DNA of 64,000 nucleotides, from contig JABWBH010000037.1 of the NCBI GenBank assembly GCA_013360585.1, positions 1 to 64,000 of the forward strand, written 5' to 3'. Position numbers and translations under genes: made by a program. Positions within the stretch are counted from its first letter, which is position 1. Each line of letters starts with the position of its first letter. Below are positions 9,703-18,052 of the stretch, piece after piece. Source of the stretch: Phycisphaerae bacterium. GTDB taxonomy: Bacteria; Planctomycetota; Phycisphaerae; UBA1845. The notes under the pieces are model-generated. The model did no database searches. It was given only the letters and a program-made list of their open reading frames with translations, and had not been told where the DNA came from.

Positions 9703-10641
9703 TCACGGTGCGTAGATGGCCTTGCCCATCAGGGAGAGGATCAGCTCGGTCGCCAGTTTGGCGGTTGTGTTGCGGTTGTCCAGCGCGGGGTTCGTCTCGA
9801 CGATGTCCAGCGCGATCACCCGGTCCGCTCGCTCCGCCAGCATCTCCATCACGAGGTGCGCCTCGCGGTAACTGAGTCCGCCGGGGACGGGGGTTCCGGT
9901 TCCCGGGGCCGTCGCGGGGTCGATCACGTCCATGTCGAACTGGACATAGACGCCCGCGGTTCCGGTCGTGACGACGTCGATCGCCTGCCGCATGACCGCG
10001 GACATGCCCTGCTGGTCAATGTCGCGCATCGTGAAGACCCGGACGTGGTTCTCCTTCAGCGCTCGACGTTCCCCGGGATCAAGATCGCGGACACCGACCA
10101 GAGCCACGTGTTCAGGCCGGACCTTCGGACCCGACGCATGAAGGTTCACGAACTCCGGATTGCCCAGACCGAGCGCGACCGCCAGGCCCATCCCGTGAAT
10201 ATTGCCGCTCGGGGTGGTGTCCGGCGTGTTCATGTCACCGTGGGCGTCGATCCAGAGCGCCCCGATCGCGGCGGCGCGTCGGCGGTAGTGCGCGGCGGCC
10301 CCGGCGACGCTGCCGATCGCGATGCTGTGATCGCCGCCGAGGACCAGCGGGAACTCTCCGACCTCCAGCGCCTGCTCCACGGCACGAGCGAGACGGCGGT
10401 TCACATCCAAGACCGGTTCAAAGAAGCGCAAGGTGGGATCGCCGGCGTCGAGGGTCTCGAAGACGCCGGTCTCGATGTCGCCGCCGTCGCGGACCGTGTG
10501 CCCGAGGTGCTGAAGGCGGCGCTGCACGCCGGCGATGCGGATCGCGGACGGACCCATGTCCACCCCACGATGTCCGGCGCCCAGATCCAGCGGCGCTCCG
10601 ATGATGCGTACCTGGCGCGGTTGCACGGGATGTTCCTTCAC
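9703..10641 (-). CDS. rocF: Arginase
   Basis: 312 aa; 'LVLGGDHSIAIGS', 'ALWIDAHGDMNTPDTTPSGNIHGMGLA', 'QFDMDVIDPATAPGTGTPVPGGLSYRE'. Confidence 0.92.
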   Translation of the reverse strand: MKEHPVQPRQVRIIGAPLDLGAGHRGVDMGPSAIRIAGVQRRLQHLGHTVRDGGDIETGVFETLDAGDPTLRFFEPVLDVNRRLARAVEQALEVGEFPLVLGGDHSIAIGSVAGAAAHYRRRAAAIGALWIDAHGDMNTPDTTPSGNIHGMGLAVALGLGNPEFVNLHASGPKVRPEHVALVGVRDLDPGERRALKENHVRVFTMRDIDQQGMSAVMRQAIDVVTTGTAGVYVQFDMDVIDPATAPGTGTPVPGGLSYREAHLVMEMLAERADRVIALDIVETNPALDNRNTTAKLATELILSLMGKAIYAP

Positions 10642-10708
10642 CTTGAGAGGGGCGGGTCATCCGCCCGGAAACGTCATTCTGCGGGCATCACCCCTGGCGC
10701 GCCTCGAT

Positions 10709-10790
10709 GCGGCTGAGAGGACTCGAACCTCCACGCCTTGCGGCACCAGATCCTAAATCTGGCGCGTCTGCCAGTTCCGCCACAGCCGCG
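10709..10790 (-). tRNA. tRNA-Leu (anticodon UAG)
   Basis: Reverse complement GCGGCTGTGGCGGAACTGGCAGACGCGCCAGATTTAGGATCTGGTGCCGCAAGGCGTGGAGGTTCGAGTCCTCTCAGCCGCA; acceptor GCGGCTG/CAGCCGC, anticodon loop TTTAGGA, variable arm, T-loop GGTTCGAGTCC. Confidence 0.95.
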
Positions 10791-10883
10791 AACGAGGCCC
10801 GGCGCCGGACGATCGATCCGGCGTGTCTGATTATCCGCCGCCGATCCGACAATGACAATTCAGCAGACGACGCCGAGACGCAT

Positions 10884-11684
10884 TCAGGATTTTCCGGCAG
10901 CGGCGATGGCGGGCGCTCCGTGCGGCGGAAGGTCGGCACCCAGGGACTGCGCCACCGTGGCCTGAAGGTCGCCCCACGTCTTCTCGCGGTCGAAATTGAT
11001 CGTCGGCGGCGCCAGGATTCCCCCGGACATGACCACCTTGATCGCGTCCTCGACGCTCCAGTCCAGCTCGATCAGGTCGCTGCGGCGGACGACGAAGACG
11101 AAACCGGTCGTCGGGTTCGGCGTGGTGGCGATGAAGCAGGTGCAAAGCTCGTCGCCGGACTTGGCGTCCCGGGCCACCCCGGTCACAAATCCGATCGAGC
11201 GGCAGTTCGGCTCGGGGAAGGGAACCAGCGCGACGCGTTGAAAGTTCGTCTCCTGCTCCCCGCCGAAGGTGACCAGGATCTTCTTGCAGGACCGGTAGAC
11301 GGTCTTGACCAGCGGAACGCGGTCCAGGATCCGCTCCATCGCGTCAATGACCCGCCGACCGACGAAGTGCGCCGCGAAAAGGCCCACCGCATAAAGCAGC
11401 CCGACCGTCAGAAACACCGATGCGACCGCGATCGTCCACTGAATTGCGGGATTCTTGAGCTGCTCGCCGTGAATCCCCTCCCAGGTGATGCCGAGGGCGT
11501 CCGGCATGTACTTGACCCAGCCGCCGTCGAGCACGCCGTAAACGACCCACTGCGAGGAGTCGCGCATCAGCTCGAAGAGAAACCGGACGATCACCCACGT
11601 CACGTAGATCGGCAGGATCGTGATCAGGCCGGTGGTGACGCGGGCCTTCAGCAGCTTCTTGAACGTGTTGGCGACTCGACTCAT
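10884..11684 (-). CDS. DUF502-family membrane protein
   Basis: 266 aa; two TM segments; 'GLITILPIYVTWVIVRFLFELM', 'RVPLVKTVYRSCKKIL', 'CTCFIATTPNPTTGFVFVVRRSD'. Confidence 0.85.
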   Translation of the reverse strand: MSRVANTFKKLLKARVTTGLITILPIYVTWVIVRFLFELMRDSSQWVVYGVLDGGWVKYMPDALGITWEGIHGEQLKNPAIQWTIAVASVFLTVGLLYAVGLFAAHFVGRRVIDAMERILDRVPLVKTVYRSCKKILVTFGGEQETNFQRVALVPFPEPNCRSIGFVTGVARDAKSGDELCTCFIATTPNPTTGFVFVVRRSDLIELDWSVEDAIKVVMSGGILAPPTINFDREKTWGDLQATVAQSLGADLPPHGAPAIAAAGKS

Positions 11685-11785
11685 GCGGATGACTGCGTGC
11701 GGACTCGTCGGCGGCCCGCGGATTCACCGCGCGGCGCGACTTCGTCCTGAAAACGATAGACGTCGCGGAAACGCCCGTCAACGCG

Positions 11786-12643
11786 CTACGCCACCGACGC
11801 GAACGGCCGAAGGCGCGCCACCAGCTCCGACACATCCTTCGGTTTGCGCGCCAGATCGATCGGAAGGAACACGCCGTGATTGTGATCGCTGGCGATGATC
11901 AGCATCCGGTCGTGCAGCACGTCGTATCCGGATTCCTGCGGCTGATGTCCGCAGACGAAAAAGTCGCACCCGAGCATCAGGCGCAGCGCCTCCAGCTCCT
12001 CCGCCGTCTGATACCGCCCCCACACCAGCAGGTACCCCGATCCTGGTTCGACCAGGTCGTGCTCCTGCGTCGGACGCGCCAGCACGCCGGGGTCGAACCG
12101 CGGCAAGTCGCGCGGTGACGGCAGCGAGTGCGCGACGAACACCCCCGTCGCCGTCCGGGCTGCAAGGGGCAGCGAGCGGATGAACTCCGCGATCGCGATG
12201 AGCAGTTCCGTCGCGGCGCTGTCGAACGCCCGGCGGATGCTGCGCTCGAACTCGAACGTCGCGATCCGCCCGTTCTTGGCGATCTCGTGCCCGGTCAACT
12301 GCGACAGCTCATGATTGCTCTGCAGAAAATGAACCTGATCCGGGTGATCGCACTTCCAGCGGGCCGCCTCGATCAGCAGCTCGTAAGAGGTGTCCGGCGC
12401 ATCCCACGCCGCCGGCTCCTCGTGGATCAACTCGTGCAGAATCACGTGACGCGCCGGAGCATGCTCCAGGTCGCAATACCGCTGGAGCTTTGCGAAGTTG
12501 CGGCGATGACCGTGCATGTCCCCTGTCACGACGAGCTGTCCGTAAGCGGGGAAGTGCAGAGTGGATCCCTTCAGCAGGGATTCCTCGCGGTTCAGCTCGG
12601 CGGCGTGCCGCAGCGTCTTAATCGCTTCATGCGCGTCGATCAT
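11786..12643 (-). CDS. Calcineurin-like metallophosphoesterase (PPP-like)
   Basis: 285 aa; 'LVVTGDMHGHRRNF', 'FLQSNHEL', C-terminal 'FVCGHQP'. Confidence 0.8.
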   Translation of the reverse strand: MIDAHEAIKTLRHAAELNREESLLKGSTLHFPAYGQLVVTGDMHGHRRNFAKLQRYCDLEHAPARHVILHELIHEEPAAWDAPDTSYELLIEAARWKCDHPDQVHFLQSNHELSQLTGHEIAKNGRIATFEFERSIRRAFDSAATELLIAIAEFIRSLPLAARTATGVFVAHSLPSPRDLPRFDPGVLARPTQEHDLVEPGSGYLLVWGRYQTAEELEALRLMLGCDFFVCGHQPQESGYDVLHDRMLIIASDHNHGVFLPIDLARKPKDVSELVARLRPFASVA

Positions 12644-13584
12644 CCCGTCGTCTCAATAATCCCCGGAGCGTCGCTCCCTTCGGCCAAATCCTGGTCTTCG
12701 TCGCCGCCCTGCGCCATCTCCTCCGGTTGTCCCACGGCGCGACGACGGCGGAACTCCTCGCGCTGGCGCTGCCAGATATCCCGGATCATCCGAAGGCGAT
12801 GCTGCACCTGCACCATGTCCGCCGGACGCTTCGACGGATCCTCCCGGCAGCAATCCATCACCAGATTCGACAGCGCCAGCGGAATCTTCGGATTGATCTC
12901 GATCGGTACGACCGGTGCGTCCTTGTCCACGATGGCGATACCGCCCCGGGCGTCCGCGCCGCGGACCTGGGTCGGGTACGTTTTCAGCGTCAGAAGGTAG
13001 TACATGGTCGCCCCGAGGTTGAAAACGTCCGTCCGCTGGGTCAGCGCCCCACGCTCGACCTGCTCCGGCGCAATGTAATCCGGCGTCCCCTGAATCCGGT
13101 CCTTCCGATGCCCGATCAGACACGCCTGCCCGAGGTCGATGATCTTCACGACCCCTCCCGGGGCGATCATGATATTGTTCGGCTTGATGTCGGTGTGGAC
13201 GTACCCGGCCTGGTGCAACGCGCCAAGTCCCTCGCAAACCCGAAGGAAAAGGTTCAGGAACGCCGCGAGGCGATTCGGCATCGATCGGTCCAGGCCGGTC
13301 CCGGGAACATACTCCATCACGAGATATAATTCTTTGATCTGAAGAAGCTTGCGAACGCGATGCACATCGAAGCACTTTCGGATGACCGGGTGATCGACCT
13401 TCGTCGAGACTTCGTACTCGGTCTCCGCCTGCTCCAGGAAGCGATCATCCTCGGCGCTGTTGCGGGTCACGCGCTTGACCGCATACCGCTGCCCCGTCTT
13501 CAGATCCACGGCAAGATAGATGCGCGAGCGCGCACCGGTTCCGATCCCCTGTGTCAGCCGCAACCCCGCAAGCATCCCGCTCAC
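12640..13584 (-). CDS. Serine/threonine protein kinase (Hanks type)
   Basis: 314 aa; 'YAVKRV', 'GYVHTDIKPNNIMI', 'IIDLGQACLIG', 'GTPDYIAPEQ'; 4-nt overlap with the downstream phosphoesterase. Confidence 0.88.
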   Translation of the reverse strand: MSGMLAGLRLTQGIGTGARSRIYLAVDLKTGQRYAVKRVTRNSAEDDRFLEQAETEYEVSTKVDHPVIRKCFDVHRVRKLLQIKELYLVMEYVPGTGLDRSMPNRLAAFLNLFLRVCEGLGALHQAGYVHTDIKPNNIMIAPGGVVKIIDLGQACLIGHRKDRIQGTPDYIAPEQVERGALTQRTDVFNLGATMYYLLTLKTYPTQVRGADARGGIAIVDKDAPVVPIEINPKIPLALSNLVMDCCREDPSKRPADMVQVQHRLRMIRDIWQRQREEFRRRRAVGQPEEMAQGGDEDQDLAEGSDAPGIIETTG

Positions 13585-13737
13585 GAATCCCCTCTCGCCT
13601 CCCGAATCTCTGACTCCGCCTAACTTAATGCCTCATCGACCGCCGGCCAACTTTGCCTTGTGCCCAATGCGGCCGGAGCGCATCGGGCGGCGGGAGGTGC
13701 GGTTCAGGACGGGGCCGTCGGGGCTACGATCGCGACG

Positions 13738-14088
13738 TCACGCGGGCGGCGCGGGGGGCGTCGTCCGGACCGCGACAATTCTGAGGGACTCAACTTCGAC
13801 TTCGTCCAAGGCGCGGTCCGCAAGGGTTCGCCGGAGATCCTCCAGGTGCCGCTCCCGGTCCGCCAGCCAGCGAACCGGCGCCCACGCACTGTGCTCGTCC
13901 GTTACGCACAGCACCTCCGGAAGGAACTCCACATCATCCAGATCCAGCCCGGTCAGCATGACCGCGCGGGCGCATTCGTCCGTCAACGCCGCGTACTCGC
14001 GCCGCAGGTCGGACAGATCGAGCCGCGCCAGTCGTCCCGTCCGGTTAACTTCCACGCTGGCGATGATTTCGGGGCTGGGGTTTGACAT
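13738..14088 (-). CDS. Hypothetical protein
   Basis: Likely start MSNPSPEIIASVEVNRTGRLARLDLSDLRREYAAL; compact protein between kinase and PQQ genes. Confidence 0.55.
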   Translation of the reverse strand: MSNPSPEIIASVEVNRTGRLARLDLSDLRREYAALTDECARAVMLTGLDLDDVEFLPEVLCVTDEHSAWAPVRWLADRERHLEDLRRTLADRALDEVEVESLRIVAVRTTPPAPPA

Positions 14089-14101
14089 CAGGGTTCGTGG
14101 C

Positions 14102-15460
14102 TCACTTTCCCGGCAACTGACGAATGCAGTAGAGATGAGCGGAGGTGCGGATGAAAAGATCGGCGCCGGCGGGAGCGGGCGTCGAAATCGTATAACCGTC
14201 GTCCAGCATGTTCGTCGCCAGGATGTTGAAGGCGTCGCCTGCGGCAAGCACCGTCGTGGTCGCGATCTCGTTGGTGATGTAGATGCGCCCGTCCGCCAGG
14301 ACCGGCGAGGCGCTCACCGTCCCGTCGGCGGTGCGTTCAGGCCCCCACAGCACCTCGCCCGTGGACGCCTTAAGACACACGGCCACGCCTCGGTCGTCCA
14401 CCAGGTAGATCCGCGTTCCGTCCGTCACGGGGCTGGGCACGTCCGGCGCGCCTTTGCCTTCGTACTTCCACGCAAGATGACTCCCGGTCACATCGCCTGT
14501 CCCCCCAAGTCGGTACGCCAGCATCGGCTTGACCCGCGTCGGGGCGATCACCAGTTCCGCCGCAACCACCGGCGACGGGACGATCCGGTAGTTCCCGGCA
14601 AGCTGCGGATTCAGCCCGCCGCCGCGCCAAAGCTCACGCCCCGTCAGCGGATCGTGTCCCGTGACGTAATTCGCACCGACGACGATGACCTGCTCCCCTT
14701 GCGGCGTGCGGGCGATCGTCGGCGTCGTGTACGCGTCCGGACACTCCCGCTGGGCGTCCGTCTTCCGCCCCTCCTTCCAGAGGACGTTGCCGCTGTCCGC
14801 ACCCACTGCCGCCAGGTACGACTCTCCCGAGGCCTGAAGCACCTGAATCAGGATGCGGTCCTTCCACAGCACCGGCGACGACGCATACCCCCACGCCGGC
14901 AGGAACGCGCCCCACTCCGCCGCGAGATCTTTCCGCCAGAGTTCCTTTCCGCCGAAGTCCACAGCCGCCAGCACGCCCGTCCCGCTCAGCACCCAGACCG
15001 TCTTCCCGTCCGTCACCGGCGACGGTGAGGACAGATTCTGCTTCCCGAAAAGCCGGTTCCCGTCGTCGAGGCGATATTCCCAGACCGGCTTGCCGTCACG
15101 CCGGTCGAAACACAGCAGGAGGAGGTCTGGACCGCCGGGGTTCCGTCGCGTCATGTTCGGCAGCACTCGGGCGACGTCGCCGTCCGCCTCGGCTTTCGGA
15201 GCGGACGGGGACGTGACGAAGACGCGCTCGCCGGAAACGATCGGGGACGAACCCGCCCACGAGGGCAGCGCGCGTTTCCACGCCACGTTGCGGTCTTCGC
15301 CCCACGTCAGCGGCGGCTTCGCGCTTCGCGACGCGCCGGTCAGTTCCGGACCGCGCCACTGCGGCCACGCTTCATCGCTTTCGGTGCGGGCCGACGCGAC
15401 CGGCGCAGTCAACGCGACGCATACCAGCATTAAGGCGCATCTTTGTGGTTCTTCAAGCAT
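14102..15460 (-). CDS. Secreted PQQ-binding-like beta-propeller protein
   Basis: 452 aa; signal peptide; 'WPQWRGPELTGASRSAKPPLTWGEDRNVAWK', repeated 'GKELWRKDL / NVLWKEGRK / GRELWRGGG / GEVLWGPE' blades. Confidence 0.85.
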   Translation of the reverse strand: MLEEPQRCALMLVCVALTAPVASARTESDEAWPQWRGPELTGASRSAKPPLTWGEDRNVAWKRALPSWAGSSPIVSGERVFVTSPSAPKAEADGDVARVLPNMTRRNPGGPDLLLLCFDRRDGKPVWEYRLDDGNRLFGKQNLSSPSPVTDGKTVWVLSGTGVLAAVDFGGKELWRKDLAAEWGAFLPAWGYASSPVLWKDRILIQVLQASGESYLAAVGADSGNVLWKEGRKTDAQRECPDAYTTPTIARTPQGEQVIVVGANYVTGHDPLTGRELWRGGGLNPQLAGNYRIVPSPVVAAELVIAPTRVKPMLAYRLGGTGDVTGSHLAWKYEGKGAPDVPSPVTDGTRIYLVDDRGVAVCLKASTGEVLWGPERTADGTVSASPVLADGRIYITNEIATTTVLAAGDAFNILATNMLDDGYTISTPAPAGADLFIRTSAHLYCIRQLPGK

Positions 15461-15675
15461 GCGCGAAGACTTTCAGCAAGGACCGACGATTCGGGTCTGA
15501 GAGCACCGTGTGCGGCGATCCCCGAGCGCCCGCGCAATGCGGCGTGGAAACCCCAACCGCGTCGCACTACTCTCGCAAAACGGCACGCGAACTGCAAGCC
15601 CCGCGGCAGGGGACACGCGGATCGGCGCATGACCGCACGTTCCGGGCGGCTCGTTCGTGCGTTAGGATTCGTCCG

Positions 15676-16488
15676 ATGTTCAATGATTTCGCCTTGCTGC
15701 TGTCCGGCGGGATGCTGATCGTCCTGGCGCTGGGACGCCTCGACGAAATTGCCGGCGCCTACCTGCGCCTCGTAGGCTTGATGACACTGGCATTGACCTC
15801 GCTGGCGCTGGCGTGGCCGCTCCTGTCGCGGGGCGGCGGAAACGCCTCCGGAAATACGGTACGACTGTTTATCTCGGGTGCGGCGGCGCTGGGCGCCGTC
15901 GGGGTGATCCTTAGCGCGGCCGCGGACCGGAAGAGGTGGGTCCGTGCAGGCGCCGCGTTCGGCGGGTGCGCGGGGATTTCAGCAGTTTGCTTCCCCCTCA
16001 CCCCCTCCGCACCGACCGCCTCCGCCGGCCTTTTTGCGGAAATCATTCCCCCGCTGCATGCCCTCGGCATCATCACACAGGCGCTTCTTCTGGGCGCCGT
16101 CACCTGCGCCTGGTTGCTCGGACACGCCTATCTGACCGCCACGCGGATGACGATCGCCCCCCTTCAGCGCTTCGGAACGATCCTTCTGACGACCCACTTC
16201 GCCCGGACCGGGTTCGTCGCCGCAACCTTGGCGACGGCTTTCGTTCACGCCCGGTCGGCGGCTCGACCCCTCTGGACCGAAATCACCACTCTGGACGCCG
16301 TCGTGCTCATCATGCGGCTCGGCGTCGGCATCCTCGTCGCCGGGGTCTTCACCTTCATGACGCGGGACTGCATCCGCCGCCGCAGCACCCAGTCCGCCAC
16401 CGGCATCCTCTACTTCAACTCCGCGCTGATCTACCTCGGCGAACTTTCGGCGCTTCACCTGACCCGGATCACCGGAACGCCCTGGTGA
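15676..16488 (+). CDS. Multi-pass integral membrane protein, hypothetical
   Basis: Likely start MFNDFALLLSGGMLIVLAL; about 7 hydrophobic segments. Confidence 0.65.
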   Translation: MFNDFALLLSGGMLIVLALGRLDEIAGAYLRLVGLMTLALTSLALAWPLLSRGGGNASGNTVRLFISGAAALGAVGVILSAAADRKRWVRAGAAFGGCAGISAVCFPLTPSAPTASAGLFAEIIPPLHALGIITQALLLGAVTCAWLLGHAYLTATRMTIAPLQRFGTILLTTHFARTGFVAATLATAFVHARSAARPLWTEITTLDAVVLIMRLGVGILVAGVFTFMTRDCIRRRSTQSATGILYFNSALIYLGELSALHLTRITGTPW

Positions 16489-16533
16489 CGCCCGGGCGGC
16501 ATTCATCTCGCTTCAGGAGGGCCCTGAAAGGGA

Positions 16534-16568
16534 ATTCGCCACTGCGGCTTGCGGCCGCACTGGCGAAT
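16534..16568. repeat. Long intergenic hairpin (REP/BIME-like)
   Basis: ATTCGCCA-C-TGCGGC-TTGCG-GCCGCA-C-TGGCGAAT: 8 bp + C/C mismatch + 6 bp stem with 5-nt loop, between convergent genes. Confidence 0.6.
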
Positions 16569-16810
16569 CCCAGGAGGAAGGAGGAGGTTGTTTCGGACAC
16601 TCTTATTATCGTATTTGTCCGGCCTGCGGGAGAAGTTTTTTTTCCGAATTCTGCTAGATCCCTGAAAACTCCGGGCAGAATGCCGGTTTTTTGAGGGCCA
16701 CGCCCGTGTCACCCGGTCTCGACGTACACGGGGGAGTTCACCCCATCAGCAGCGCCCCTCCCCTGCCATGTCGCCACGAGCCGGTCGCCTCGAAACCCGG
16801 GACCGCTAAA

Positions 16811-16832
16811 AACCGCAAGAATAACAGCGGTT
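16811..16832. terminator. Candidate bidirectional terminator
   Basis: AACCGC-N10-GCGGTT flanked by TAAA upstream and AACTTTT downstream, in convergent intergenic space. Confidence 0.35.
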
Positions 16833-16969
16833 AACTTTTGAGGGCCCTCTCCGCGATCCCGCGACGGAGTGACGGTCCACCGTCAGAGATTCTCAGGCGG
16901 ACGATGTGACGGGAACCTGTCACCTTGTGAGTTTTTTGTCATTCAGGGTCGTGATGCGAAGGCGCCTTT

Positions 16970-17938
16970 TTACCCCGCTCCTTTGTTTCCGGCGTCGAAC
17001 GTCGGGCGAAGTGCCAGGAAACGCCGCACCTCATCGCCGGTCGGCAAGCCCGACTGTGCCCCCGACTTCGTACATTTCACTGCCGCTACTGCGGACGCGA
17101 ACCTCAACGCCGAGGGGGCGTCATCACCGCGGCACAGCGCCATCGCCAACCCGGCAGCAAACGCGTCCCCCGCGGCGGTCGTATCCACCACGTCGACCCG
17201 GAACGCGGGCAAGGCGAATTCGGTCCCCGCAGTGACCCAGACGGCGCCCCTCGCCCCCAGTTTCACCGCAGCCGCCTGCGCGCCGTGGGCGACGAGCGAT
17301 CGCCCCGCCGCCCTCGCAGACGCCTCGTCGCACACGTTGATCCCCGTCAGGACCGAGGCCTCCGACTCATTCGGCGTCACCACGTCGGCACGGAGGATCC
17401 CGCTGGGAAGGTGCGTCGCGCCGCACGGCGCCGGAGCCGGGTCGACGATCGCCCTCACGCCTGCCTCCCGGGCGATCCGCAGCGCCTCGGCAACCGTTTC
17501 CAGCGGCGTCTCAAACTGCACCAGCAAGGCGTCGGCGCGGGCGATCAGGTCTCGTGAAGCCCGAACATCGTCGGGCGTCAGTGCCGAGTTCGCCCCCGGC
17601 GCCACGCAGATCGCGTTCTGTCCCTCCTCGTCGACCACGATCATCGCGACGCCGCTCGCCGCCTCGGGGGTCGCCCGAACCGCATCAACCTTGACCCCGG
17701 ACTCAACCAGACCGGCCCGAAGGGATTCCCCGAAAGCGTCGCAGCCGACCCGTCCGATCATCGTCGTTTCCGCCCCGAGCCGCGCGGCGGCGACAGCCTG
17801 GTTTCCGCCCTTGCCCCCCCGAACCTGAAGAAACGCTCCGCCGAGCACGGTCTGCCCGGGCGAGGGGATCACGCGAGCATGAATCACAAGATCCAGGTTG
17901 AGGCTTCCGACGACGACGATCCGCGGAGAACCTGACAT
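16970..17938 (-). CDS. rbsK: Ribokinase / PfkB-family carbohydrate kinase
   Basis: Likely start MSGSPRIVVVGSLNLDLVIH; 'GGKGGNQAVAAARLG', 'DTTAAGDAFAAGLA'. Confidence 0.88.
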   Translation of the reverse strand: MSGSPRIVVVGSLNLDLVIHARVIPSPGQTVLGGAFLQVRGGKGGNQAVAAARLGAETTMIGRVGCDAFGESLRAGLVESGVKVDAVRATPEAASGVAMIVVDEEGQNAICVAPGANSALTPDDVRASRDLIARADALLVQFETPLETVAEALRIAREAGVRAIVDPAPAPCGATHLPSGILRADVVTPNESEASVLTGINVCDEASARAAGRSLVAHGAQAAAVKLGARGAVWVTAGTEFALPAFRVDVVDTTAAGDAFAAGLAMALCRGDDAPSALRFASAVAAVKCTKSGAQSGLPTGDEVRRFLALRPTFDAGNKGAG

Positions 17939-18052
17939 GTCTGAGCAGCCTCCACGACACAAGCACCAGCCGACAACAAGCGGGGGACGAACCCGGTCGC
18001 CCAGGTCCGTCCCCGCATTCATCCTCGGATGAACATCAACCCTCGTCCGCAA

